Below, in pieces: positions 55,014 through 64,000 of a stretch of DNA of 64,000 nucleotides. The notes under the pieces were generated by a model. It was given only the letters and a program-made list of their open reading frames with translations. It did not search any database and was not told where the DNA came from. The stretch is from Cladocopium goreaui (taxonomy: Eukaryota > Sar > Dinophyceae > Suessiales > Symbiodiniaceae): positions 324,501 through 388,500 of the forward strand of contig CAMXCT020006570.1 in the NCBI GenBank assembly GCA_947184155.2. The letters are read 5' to 3'. The position numbers and the translations under genes were made by a program. Numbering within the stretch: the first letter of the stretch is position 1; each line of letters begins with the position of its first letter.

Positions 55014-55440
55014 GAAGTGTGGAACGACAAGACCGTCTATAGACCAAACTTGGGGTATCTTTCAGCAAACGGGGTCCTACAAATTGGGAAACAGAGGCCA
55101 ATCCAGCCGCGAAAGAGCTGCAGGAAACGTGCCCACACATAAACAGTGAGCGTTTCACCTTTAAAAAAAAAACTTTTGGAAGAGCAACTTCGGCACCGCT
55201 TCCTCAACCACAAAAATTGAATCCAATGCTCGGCATGGACCTTAACTTCACTTCTTCGACTTCCAAGAAAAACGAGACACCCGTTAGAGCACCGGGGTTA
55301 ACACCACTTCCTTCAAGACGAAAAATCAACTTATTTTTGGGTTACTTGCTGGACACCAGCCCTAGCACCACCTCTGTCCCCACCAAAAGTGCCTCCGGGG
55401 GTACCCGGCCCTAAAACCAAAGTTAAGCATTACAGGTTCC

Positions 55441-58390
55441 TATCAATTAATAGTGGTTAAATAGTGGGTTAATAGTGGCTTAATAGTGGCTAAATAGTGG
55501 GTTAAATAGTGGCTTAATAATGCTTAATAGTGGTTAAATAGTGGGTTAATAGTGGCTTAATAGTGGCTTAATAGTGGTTAAATAGTGGCTTAATAATGCT
55601 TAATAGTGGTTAAATAGTGGGTTAATAGTGGCTTAATAGTGGCTTAATATTGGTTAAATAGTGGGTTAATAGTGGCTTAATAGTGGCTTAATAGTGGTTA
55701 AATAGTGGCTTAATAATGCTTAATAGTGGTTAAATAGTGGATTAATAGTGGCTTAATAGTGGCTTAATAGTGGTTAAATAGTGGCTTAATAATGCTTAAT
55801 AGTGGTTAAATAGTGGGTTAATAGTGGCTTAATAGTGGCTAAATAGTGGTTAAATAGTGGGTTAATAGTGGCTTAATAGTGGCTTAATAGTGGTTAAATA
55901 GTGGCTTAATAATGCTTAATAGTGGTTAAATAGTGGGTTAAATAGTGGCTTAATAGTGGCTTAATAGTGGTTAAATACTGGGGTTAAATAGTGGCTTAGT
56001 GGCTTAATAAATTAATAGTGGCTTAAAATAGTGGCTTAATAGTTGTGGTTTTAATAGTGGTTAAATAGTTGCTTAATTAATGGTTAATAGTGGTTAAATA
56101 GTGGGTTAATAGTGGCTTAATAGGGCTTAATAGTGGTTAAATAGTGGGTTAAATAGTGGCTTAATAATGCTTAATAGTGGTTAAATAGTGGGTTAATAGT
56201 GGCTTAATAGTGGCTAATAGTGGTTAAGTTGGTTAATAGTGGCTTAATAGTGGCTTAATAGTGGTTAAATAGTGGGTTAAATAGTGGCTTAATAATGCTT
56301 AATAGTGGTTAAATAGTGGGTTAATAGTGGCTTAATAGTGGCTTAATAGTGGTTAAATAGTGGGTTAAATAGTGGCTTAATAATGCTTAATAGTGGTTAA
56401 ATAGTGGGTTAATAGTGGCTTAATAGTGGTTAAATAGTGGGTTAAATAGTGGCTTAATAATGCTTAATAGTGGTTAAATAGTGGGTTAATAGTGGCTTAA
56501 TAGTGGCTTAATAGTGGCTTAATAGTGGGTTAATAGTGGCTTAATAATGCTTAATAGTGGCTTAATAGTGGGTTAATAGTGGCTTAATAGTGGCTTAATA
56601 GTGGTTAAATAGTGGGTTAATAGTGGCTTAATAGTGGCTTAATAGTGGGTTAATAGTGGCTTAATAATGGGTTAATAGTGGCTTAATAATGCTTAATAGT
56701 GGTTAAATAGTGGGTTAATAGTGGCTTAATAGTGGCTTAATAATGCTTAATAGTGGCTTAAATAGTGGGTTAATAGTGGCTTAATAGTGGCTTAATAGTG
56801 GTTAAATAGTGGGTTAATAGTGGCTTAATAGTGGGTTAAATAGTGGCTTAATAATGCTTAATAGTGGTTAAATAGTGGGTTAATAGTGGCTTAATAGTGG
56901 CTTAATAGTGGGTTAATAGTGGCTTAATAATGCTTAATAGTGGCTTAATAGTGGGTTAATAGTGGCTTAATAATGCTTAATAGTGGTTAAATAGTGGGTT
57001 AATAGTGGCTTAATAGTGGCTTAATAGTGGGTTAATAGTGGCTTAATAATGGGTTAATAGTGGCTTAATAATGGTTAATAGTGGTTAAATAGTGGGTTAA
57101 TAGTGGCTTAATAGTGGCTTAATAGTGGTTAAATAGTGGCTTAATAATGCTTAATAGTGGTTAAATAGTGGGTTAATAGTGGCTTAATAGTGGCTCAATA
57201 GTGGGTTAATAGTGGCTTAATAGTGGCTTAATAGTGGTTAAATAGTGGCTTAATAATGCTTAATAGTGGTTAAATAGTGGGTTAATAGTGGCTTAATAGT
57301 GGCTTAATAGTGGCTTAATAGTGGCTTAATAGTGGCTTAATAGTAGTTAAATAGTGGGTTAAATAGTGGGTTAATAGTGGCTTAATAGTGGCTTAATAGT
57401 GGTTAAATAGTGGCTTAATAATGCTTAATAGTGGTTAAATAGTGGGTTAATAGTGGCTTAATAGTGGCTTAATATTGGTTAAATAGTGGGTTAATAGTGG
57501 CTTAATAGTGGCTTAATAGTGGTTAAATAGTGGCTTAATAATGCTTAATAGTGGTTAAATAGTGGATTAATAGTGGCTTAATAGTGGCTTAATAGTGGTT
57601 AAATAGTGGCTTAATAATGCTTAATAGTGGTTAAATAGTGGGTTAATAGTGGCTTAATAGTGGCTAAATAGTGGTTAAATAGTGGGTTAATAGTGGCTTA
57701 ATAGTGGCTTAATAGTGGTTAAATAGTGGCTTAATAATGCTTAATAGTGGTTAAATAGTGGGTTAATAGTGGCTTAATAGTGGCTTAATAGTGGTTAAAT
57801 AGTGGCTTAATAATGCTTAATAGTGGTTAAATAGTGGGTTAATAGTGGCTTAATAGTGGCTTAATAGTGGTTAAATAGTGGCTTAATAATGCTTAATAGT
57901 GGTTAAATAGTGGGTTAATAGTGGCTCAATAGTGGGTTAATAGTGGTTAAATAGTGGCTTAATAGTGGTTAATAGTGGGTTAATAGTGGCTTAATAGTGG
58001 GTTAATAGTGGTTAATAGTGGGTTAATAGTGGTTAATAGTAGGTTAATAGTGGTTAATAGTGGGTTAATAGTGGTTAATAGTGGGTTCATAGTGGTTAAT
58101 AGTGGGTTAATAGTGGTTAATAGTGGGTTAATAGTGGTTAATAGTGGGTTAATAGTGGTTAAATAGTGGCTTAATAGTGCTTAATAGTGGTTAAATAGTG
58201 GCTTAATAGTGGTTAATAGTGGTTAAATAGTGGCTTAATAGTGGTTAATAGTGGTTAAATAGTGGCTTAATAGTGGTTAATAGTGGTTAAATAGTGGCTT
58301 AATAGTGGTTAATAGTGGTTAAATAGTGGCTTAATAGTGGTTAAATAGTGGTTAATAGTGGTTAATAGTGGGTTAATAGTGGTTAATAAT
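55441..58390. repeat. TTAATAGTGG satellite, block 2 (in RPLP0 intron 6)
   Basis: Same units as block 1 but more regular. An about 140-220-bp higher-order pattern recurs (for example the blocks at 55560, 57340 and 57600 are nearly identical). Towards 57950-58390 it simplifies to a 20-bp TTAATAGTGG/GTTAATAGTG dimer. Confidence 0.97.
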
Positions 58391-58399
58391 GGGATGATC

Positions 58400-58485
58400 A
58401 TCTGGTTGGTGGTTGACCTACCCCTCTGAAAATCCACTATACTAATGGTGATTTTCCATAGTTATATTAGTTTACCAGAGGGTAA
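58400..58485. mobile_element. chimeric element: family 2 left arm fused to family 1 right arm
   Basis: CTGGTTGGTGGTTGACCTAC and CCCCTCTGAAAA (family 2) pass directly into AAATCCACTATA and a CCATAGTTATATTAGTTTAC right arm ending CCAGAGGGTA (family 1). Confidence 0.8.
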
Positions 58486-58511
58486 CAATGGTGAATCATG
58501 ATCAATAATAT

Positions 58512-58626
58512 CTGGTTGGTGGTTGAAACCAACCCCTCTGAAAAATGATGGAGTGAGAGTCAGTTGGGATGATGACATTCCCAATATGATGGGAAAATAA
58601 AATTCATGTTCCAAACCACCAACCAG
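58512..58626. mobile_element. foldback MITE, family 2
   Basis: CTGGTTGGTGG and CCACCAACCAG ends with the GAAAAATGATGGAGTGAGAG and TTCCCAATATGATGGG interior. Preceded by AATCATGATCAATAAT, as are the copies near 63.6 kb. Confidence 0.92.
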
Positions 58627-58939
58627 TTTATATCCCTAAACCAAACAAAGTCCCTACCTATAGCTGTGACATAATACTTTAACTCCCATCCAACAACTAA
58701 TCAAGTTTGGCTACTTGGTGACTCATCCCACGAATCCTAAGTAGGTTATATCCCTGGTGATTTCAGTGGGATAAGTAGGCTTCATCCACCAACCAGGGTT
58801 ATAACCTATAGTTACTAAGTGGGTAGTTCGCCACCAAGTAAATCTCATATCATCCCATTATTCACCATTGTTAACCCAGTGTTAAACCATTAAATCACCA
58901 TAAACCCACCCAGGCCCCACGTTCCCGCCGGCCGCCGGC

Positions 58940-59038
58940 CTCCTTGAAGGTGAAGTCGATGTCCGCCACCAGCGCCGCCACGTTGCGGAAGGCGTTGCCG
59001 AAGGCGTGCGGCAGACCCGCCTCCGTGGGGATGCCCAC
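58940..59038 (-). CDS. RPLP0: RPLP0 exon: P1/P2-binding region
   Basis: 33 codons in phase 0: VGIPTEAGLPHAFGNAFRNV, then AALVADIDFTFKE. Matches the IGYPTxxSxPHxIxNxFKNxLAxxxxxDYTF segment of P0. Acceptor GCTGCCAG|G, GC donor AAGGAG|GCCGGC. High GC. Confidence 0.96.
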
Positions 59039-59148
59039 CTGGCAGCCGGCCCAAAAATGGTGGTTAATAATAGGATTATCATAGGAAAACCATAGGAAAA
59101 CCATAGGAAAATGGTGGTTTAATGGGATTTAATGGGATTTAATGGGAT

Positions 59149-59259
59149 ATAACCTCTGGTAAACATACAAAAAACTATGGAAAATCACCATTTTTCATGG
59201 GAAAATCCACTATTTCTATGGTGATTTTCCATAGCTATGTTAGTCATTACCAGAGGGTA
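59149..59259. mobile_element. foldback MITE, family 1 (in RPLP0 intron 5)
   Basis: TAACCTCTGGTAAACATACA left, GTCATTACCAGAGGGTA right. Near-perfect arms. Confidence 0.9.
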
Positions 59260-59744
59260 ATATTGGTGCTTAGTAATAATGGCTATTGGGCCTATTGGTT
59301 CTATTAGTATCGTTTGGGGAATGAGATTCCATGTTTAGTATCTTTAAACTTTAGATAGTAATCCACAATAACTATTAGTAATCAATAATGACTATTAGGG
59401 AATGAGGGAATGATCCCACAATAACTATTAGTAGTCCCAGCAACCCCCAGCAAACCATCCATTCCCTATGTTTAGCACCAGTAAGGATATCGAAATCGAT
59501 ATCTAAAGATACTGAAGCATGCAATTTTGGGGAACAAAAAACGCTGGAGCCATACCTGTCCCAGGATTAAAGGGATGTTAAGAGCCCCAGCGAGGGACCA
59601 CCAAGAGCGTTTTTGCTCATCTCTGAGTCATGGCATGTTCTTTTGCTCGTGTCAACCCCAGTCTGTAAGATTCACCAAATATATCACCATGATTCTGGCT
59701 GGTATTTGCTTATTCTTGTAATGTAAGTTCTGAATGTACATAGA

Positions 59745-59845
59745 CTATATATATATGTATGTATGTAGAGATCTCTCTATAATATATATATATATACGTA
59801 TAATATATATATATACATAATATATGTATATATATACATAATATT
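59745..59845. repeat. TA/GTAT microsatellite
   Basis: TATATATA and ATGTATGTATG runs in RPLP0 intron 5. Confidence 0.9.
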
Positions 59846-59931
59846 CCATGTGTTTTGGTAATGTTATCCAAGTGTTTCACCATCTTTGTTGCTGCTGATC
59901 GTCTCAGCATTTTCTGTTGCGGATCCGGAGC

Positions 59932-59991
59932 CTCACGACTGAAGGCTGCCATGTTGGCAATGCCCGCCAGGAACTTTTGGATCAGCATGTC
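59932..59991 (-). CDS. RPLP0: RPLP0 exon
   Basis: 20 codons in phase 0 reading DMLIQKFLAGIANMAAFSRE, equivalent to the KFxxGVxNVASLxL segment just before the YPT motif. Acceptor GTGGCCAG|G, GC donor CGTGAG|GCTCCG. Confidence 0.95.
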
Positions 59992-60077
59992 CTGGCCACC
60001 GTTGTGCCGTCGTGGGTTTCCTTCCCCTGGCCAAAAACTGAGACAAACTTGGCCAAGATTTGGTGATTTACAAGGAA

Positions 60078-60182
60078 GAAACTGGGGATAGCAGCAGAAA
60101 TGGGGAGTTAAGTGGATAAAACAGGGGATAACAGCAGAAATATTGGGGATATAAACTGGGGATGACAGCAGAAAATTTGGGC
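60078..60182. repeat. ACTGGGGATAxCAGCAGAAA direct repeats
   Basis: Three units of GGGGAT(A/G)(G/A)CAGCAGAAA at about 45-bp spacing in RPLP0 intron 4. Confidence 0.8.
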
Positions 60183-61007
60183 ATTCAATTTCAACATGTG
60201 AGTTAGTTTCAGCTGCCAAACATGGCGATTTAAGCATCAACCATGTCGACTTAAACATCAAGACTAGGATTTAACATAGCTGGTCTTCTCTGTATAACAT
60301 GTACAAAGAATAGCTTGGTGTGAGTCATGGTACCGCGTCATCACAGGCCAAAAACAAACCCATTTTTTTCTACCCAGGAGTCTGTTCACTCAGAATTGTG
60401 TCAGCGGATAAGCATAAATCATAAAGACCTTTAACCAGCTGTTCTAGAAAGTTATATCTGCATGATGTCAATGGAAATTTCAGGACCTTAAGATGGACTT
60501 ACTGTACCATTTTTCAGGCCATATGTTTGGGGCATATCCCCTTATATACATAGCCATGAAATTGAGGGCATATATATGGTAGGTACCTCCAACTTGATGA
60601 TGTAAACACACACACCAACAAAATGGGTACAACCACAAAACAAACCCTTGCACCTACTTTTCGCTAGGTCATATCCTCATGTCGGACATGTCAAGTTGAT
60701 CTAATCATTTTAATATTCAGTGCCCACTGTTTCTGGACAAGTCGCTTTCATGCTGGCTGATACCAACCAAAATCGCCAATGTTCCACGGTTGATCCAGCC
60801 TTTTTCTGGTAAAAGAATCCACATTTCGGAGGAAGAAATCATGATAAATTCCATTCATGGCTAACAGAATCTACTATGTTGTGCCATGATTTTCCCATTT
60901 GAAATTCAAACCTCCATTTATAGGGGGTTTCGTAGACAAATATATATATATATATATATTCCACCCTTTTTCCCATGATCTTCCCATGAAAGGTTGGGAT
61001 TTTGCGC

Positions 61008-61067
61008 CTCGGACATGTCCAAGACCGCTGCGCTGAAGACCGCACCATCCTGGAAGACATACTTCAC
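61008..61067 (-). CDS. RPLP0: RPLP0 exon
   Basis: 20 codons in phase 0 reading VKYVFQDGAVFSAAVLDMSE, matching the VxxVxDNGxxYxPxVLDITE segment. Acceptor TCTCCAG|G, GC donor TCCGAG|GCGCAA. Confidence 0.95.
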
Positions 61068-61134
61068 CTGGAGAGAAAAGTCACATATAACCCATATTTC
61101 ATCCCATAATCCAGTGGAGATATTCCATTAATCT

Positions 61135-61295
61135 GGGTATCTTATATATGTACATATATATATATATGTGATATTATATGTATATAAATATATATATATA
61201 TATCATTTATCAAATATGATGATATATGATACTGTGTAATGTCTAATACAATATATAATATAATATATATATATAATACAATATAATAATGATAT
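61135..61295. repeat. TA-rich microsatellites
   Basis: (TA)n and AATATAATAT runs in RPLP0 intron 3. Confidence 0.9.
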
Positions 61296-61344
61296 TGGAT
61301 AATCATACATGAGCAATCTCGAAAACCCTAGGTTCACGGAAAGG

Positions 61345-61570
61345 ACATCAACAAATTTGGGAAGGTCCCATCGCTTACCACACGTTTGTACAATAATGAT
61401 ATATGGTAAACTTGGGGGGTATCGCTTGCAGGAAACTGCTACAGTTTTATATATAATTCACAGACATCAATGTCCAATTTGGGTATCGCTAATGTGGATA
61501 GAGAACTACAATGACACAACCTTGAAAAGGGGTATCGCTAATTTGGGAAGGTCCCATCGCTTACCGTGTG
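61345..61570. repeat. GGTATCGCTAATTTGGGAAG direct repeats
   Basis: TTTGGGAAGGTCCCATCGCT occurs at about 61355 and 61535, with GGGTATCGCT(A/T) units between. Confidence 0.75.
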
Positions 61571-61749
61571 TTTTTAGCCATTTCCATCAATTTCCATAAA
61601 CCAATGTCCGTCCAATACATATTTAGTATTGCCGGGGTTTTTGCGGTGGCTCACATAACTGCATCAATACTAACAATACTAACAGTACATTGGATACAGA
61701 ACCACTACTCCATGTCCACCTTGCCCGCCGGCACTCTCGCCATTCTCGC

Positions 61750-61827
61750 CTCCATCTTGTACTCGAAAGGTCGGATGCCCAACTTGCTCAACAAGACGGC
61801 GCCAGAGGCAGTGACCCTCTCGCCAGT
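61750..61827 (-). CDS. RPLP0: RPLP0 exon
   Basis: 26 codons reading TGERVTASGAVLLSKLGIRP, then FEYKME, matching KTGEKVGxSEAxLLxKLxIxPF. Acceptor GGCTTAG, GC donor ATGGAG|GCGAGA. The only visible exon that does not begin with G. Confidence 0.96.
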
Positions 61828-62235
61828 CTAAGCCGAGCAGATCCGATGATACGGGAAGTTACTGTAGTGTATGATGGATGGGTTACCGTTGTAGATTCTG
61901 CTTCATTCTTATTCATCTTCTGTGTTATGTTCCATATGGATCAATAAACCACTTCAGAATTGGATTCTTAGGAAGTCTCGTTAAGGTATGGGGTATACCG
62001 GTATGTCCAGATATTACTTATAATTTATATAGCAGGGATCATCCTGGCATCTGGTTGGACATTTCTAGATCATCCCATGGCACCCTAACGCATACCGACC
62101 CGATTCTACCCATACCTTCCAACCAAGCAACCAAACAAACAACCAACAAACCAAACCAAACCAACCAGTGGATTTTTTAATGATGTTTTCAGGGTTTCCC
62201 CCATCTTCCTCTCATGTTTCGCTGTGCCAAGGCAC

Positions 62236-62304
62236 TGTCAAGATCTTGAAGTCGCTCACCAATTCGATCTGTCCCTTTACGATCTTGGTACCGATGTTCA
62301 AGGC
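62236..62304 (-). CDS. RPLP0: RPLP0 exon
   Basis: 23 codons in phase 0 reading ALNIGTKIVKGQIELVSDFK, then ILT, matching the ALxIxTKIxxGxIEIVxDVxLI segment. Acceptor GCTGTAG|G. Donor TTGACA|GTGCCT is the only GT donor among the seven introns. Confidence 0.97.
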
Positions 62305-62870
62305 CTACAGCTATCCCAAGATTTCGCTTGGTGGCCGGTAAGGTGGAGATTTGCCGATTTCCCAGTGAAAAATGCCCATGCAAACACCAAAAAACGGCAA
62401 GACGTCATATTCCTATGTCCTTTCATCATCCCAGGAATGGAACTAGGTGCATAAAGTTGCATGCGCCACCAGCATCAACTGAAATATGTGACCTACCAAA
62501 ATACCAGAGTCCCAGCAAACATGCTTCAGATTCTCAGATAGCCTCCAGTATGAATCACATTCTCCAAATTTATAGCAACACACACACAGCATTCACCAAC
62601 CGTTTTCCCCCATTGATAGCAACTGAAGGTAACTTACATACGCTTATCCATGTTCCACCTACAAAGTACCATACTTGTTGGTTTATCCAGAAGATGTCCA
62701 ACAACTAGAAGCGCTGCAACATCTTAAAACTATATAGTCACATCCAAACACTGTACTTCAATCCAGGAACATCCGGGAACCATTTACCCATTCAACTAGT
62801 CCATTTGTTCCGCCATTTTTTCGTGAAATCCCTATGGATCTTTTCGTACTCCCCAGTAAAGCAGTTGATA

Positions 62871-62980
62871 TACCCTCTGGTAAACAAACAAAAAGCTGTT
62901 GAAAATGGCCGTAGAAATAGTGGATTTTCCCATTGAAAACGGTGATTTTCCATAGTTATGTAAACGTTTACCAAAGGGTA
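62871..62980. mobile_element. foldback MITE, family 1 (in RPLP0 intron 1)
   Basis: TACCCTCTGGTAAACAAACA left, GTTTACCAAAGGGTA right. Confidence 0.88.
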
Positions 62981-63062
62981 CCCTCCAGTAATCAGCTCCG
63001 TGGCTGGAAAATCTCCCATCTATAGTCGAGCGCAACCCACAAGAAATTGAGGTAGCAACCAT

Positions 63063-63240
63063 TTGTCAATAAGCCACTATTAACCATTAATGATTAGCCA
63101 TTAATGACCGATAATGATTATAATTAAGCATTGTTAGCCATGTTTATTATTATTGACTAACCATTAGCCATTGGTTATTCAAAACATCAACAATTTCATT
63201 GCTCAAACCATGAGTTTAACCATCATTCACCATTAACATC
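63063..63240. repeat. degenerate TTAACCATTA / TTAGCCATTA repeat
   Basis: Many imperfect ACTATTAACCATTAATGATT-like units, related to 440-670. Confidence 0.65.
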
Positions 63241-63313
63241 CAGCAAAACCATGAGAGTTCTTGACATTTCTTGTCTCATCGGTGACCCCGCCCTTCGGTT
63301 TTTTTTTCAGCGC

Positions 63314-63386
63314 CTGGAAGAAGGAGGTCTGGGAGGGGTCCATCCCAGTGGGCCCCGAGGGGATGAACCAGTCGACGATGGACGTC
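63314..63386 (-). CDS. RPLP0: RPLP0 exon, most 5' in the window
   Basis: One base plus 24 codons reading TSIVDWFIPSGPTGMDPSQT, then SFFQ. The PxGPTGMDPSQTSFFQ signature is diagnostic of eukaryotic P0. Acceptor TCCCGAG|G, GC donor TTCCAG|GCGCTG. Upstream exons are outside the window. Confidence 0.96.
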
Positions 63387-63464
63387 CTCGGGAGGAAAAC
63401 CCGCCGGATCGGTGGAAAAGATCTGGGAAAACCAGGGATTCCCTGGTGAACATATCACTCCATA

Positions 63465-63570
63465 TACCCTCTGGTAAAATAACATAGCTATGGAACATCA
63501 CCATTTTTCATGGGAAAATCCACTATTTCTATGGCCATTTTCAATAGCTATGTTAAATTACCAGAGGGTA
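63465..63570. mobile_element. foldback MITE, family 1
   Basis: TACCCTCTGGTAAAATAACA left, TTAAATTACCAGAGGGTA right. One of the best-preserved copies. Confidence 0.92.
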
Positions 63571-63630
63571 ATTCCATATAATTCCCAGCCAATGTCATGT
63601 GGTAATCTGGTGAATCATGATCAATAATGA

Positions 63631-63738
63631 CTGGTTGGTGGTATACCTACCCCCCTGAAAAATATGAAAGTCAGTTGGGATAATGACATTCCCAATATGA
63701 CGGGAAAAATCAAAGCCATGTTCCAAACCACCAACCAG
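63631..63738. mobile_element. foldback MITE, family 2
   Basis: CTGGTTGGTGG and CCACCAACCAG ends. Preceded by AATCATGATCAATAATGA. Confidence 0.92.
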
Positions 63739-63769
63739 GTTAATAGTGGTCAAGAATGATCAATAATGA

Positions 63770-63879
63770 CTGGTTGGTGGTTGACCGACCCCTTTGAAAA
63801 ATATGAACCTCAATGGGGTTGGGATGACATCCCATATATGAAATGGAAAATAAAAGCCATGTTTGAAACCACCAACCAG
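63770..63879. mobile_element. foldback MITE, family 2
   Basis: CTGGTTGGTGG and CCACCAACCAG ends, 31 bp after the previous copy and preceded by AGAATGATCAATAATGA. Interior resembles the 37663 copy (CATCCCATATATGAAATGG). Confidence 0.92.
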
Positions 63880-64000
63880 CAGGGATTTTCGGAAAGTGAT
63901 CGGAAAGTGGCGACTCTCTTTCATCGGAAAATGTTAGTTTATGTAGACATTTACAGGAAGGTATAATCAAACCATGCTATTTTGGGGGCAATTTGGAATA

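Larger units (their letters stand above)
53873..55440. other. non-satellite insert between the two satellite blocks
   Basis: A 1.57-kb segment, partly GC-rich, separates two blocks of the same satellite. It carries the 11-bp CGGAACCGAGT array, its inverted partner and about 400 bp of unique flanks on each side. No gene recognised. Confidence 0.75.
51542..63386 (-). other. RPLP0: RPLP0 gene span (3' two thirds)
   Basis: Eight exons between 63386 and 51542 assemble, with exact phase agreement, into the C-terminal about 200 residues of the cytosolic 60S stalk protein P0 (uL10). P0 anchors P1/P2 dimers on the large ribosomal subunit and recruits translational GTPases. The N-terminal rRNA-binding exons must lie to the right of the window. 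All introns are phase 0 except the one before the first visible exon. Donors are GC in six of seven introns. Introns contain foldback elements, microsatellites and, in intron 6, 6.9 kb of satellite. The exons are the only ones here with an unmistakable family match. Confidence 0.93.

Noticed and set aside
52090-58390. CRISPR-like array or centromeric/telomeric repeat
   Set aside because: Units are contiguous 10-11-bp repeats without spacers, and no TTTAGGG-type telomere repeat is present. The position inside an intron argues against a centromere call.
59710-60261. A 183-codon minus frame containing the P0 peptide MLIQKFLAGIANMAAF
   Set aside because: The frame reads through introns on both sides. 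Only 59932-59991 is exon.
1-64000. Dinoflagellate spliced-leader or relict spliced-leader sequence
   Set aside because: Searched by eye for the TTTTGGCTCAAG core in both orientations and found none. A computed search would be needed to be certain.

Overview
The window looks like nuclear DNA of a dinoflagellate. It is AT-rich and gene-poor. Coding sequence is chopped into very small exons (mostly 24-135 nt), nearly all on the minus strand, with AG|G junctions and an unusual share of GC instead of GT 5' splice sites. Introns and spacers are packed with short foldback (MITE-like) elements, microsatellites and satellites. I see no bacterial operons, no CRISPR, no rRNA, no convincing tRNA and no trans-spliced-leader remnant. 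The species cannot be named from the sequence.

One gene is identified with confidence: cytosolic ribosomal stalk protein uL10/P0 (RPLP0), minus strand, 63386 down to 51542. Eight exons encode the C-terminal about 200 residues (central region, P1/P2-binding helices, alanine-rich hinge and acidic tail). The N-terminal exons lie beyond the right edge. Reading frame and splice phases join exactly. Six of its seven introns begin with GC. One intron is 6.9 kb and holds two blocks of a TTAATAGTGG satellite separated by a GC-rich insert with a large inverted repeat.

Layout: 1-0.8 kb, repeats and one candidate exon. 1.6-18.7 kb, a chain of more than 20 candidate minus-strand exons ending in a stop at 1595, probably one or two long genes of unknown function (several coiled-coil segments, one CxxC exon). 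19.2-21.4 kb, more minus exons. 22.2-24.1 kb, the longest genuine reading frame, an ankyrin-like protein of at least 500 residues. 24.4-43.5 kb, scattered minus exons, several encoding hydrophobic (membrane-like) segments. 44.7-47.4 kb, a heptamer minisatellite, a 214-bp tandem repeat and a 10-bp array. 48.6-49.7 kb, a small group of minus exons. 49.8-51.2 kb, degenerate tandem repeats. 51.5-63.4 kb, RPLP0. 63.6-63.9 kb, two adjacent MITEs.

Exons other than RPLP0 are inferred from open frame, codon third-position bias and paired splice signals. No family was recognised, and GC-rich islands often read plausibly on both strands, so their strand calls are moderate. At least six foldback families recur. 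The largest has termini TACCCTCTGGT and more than 20 copies, three of which abut predicted 5' splice sites.
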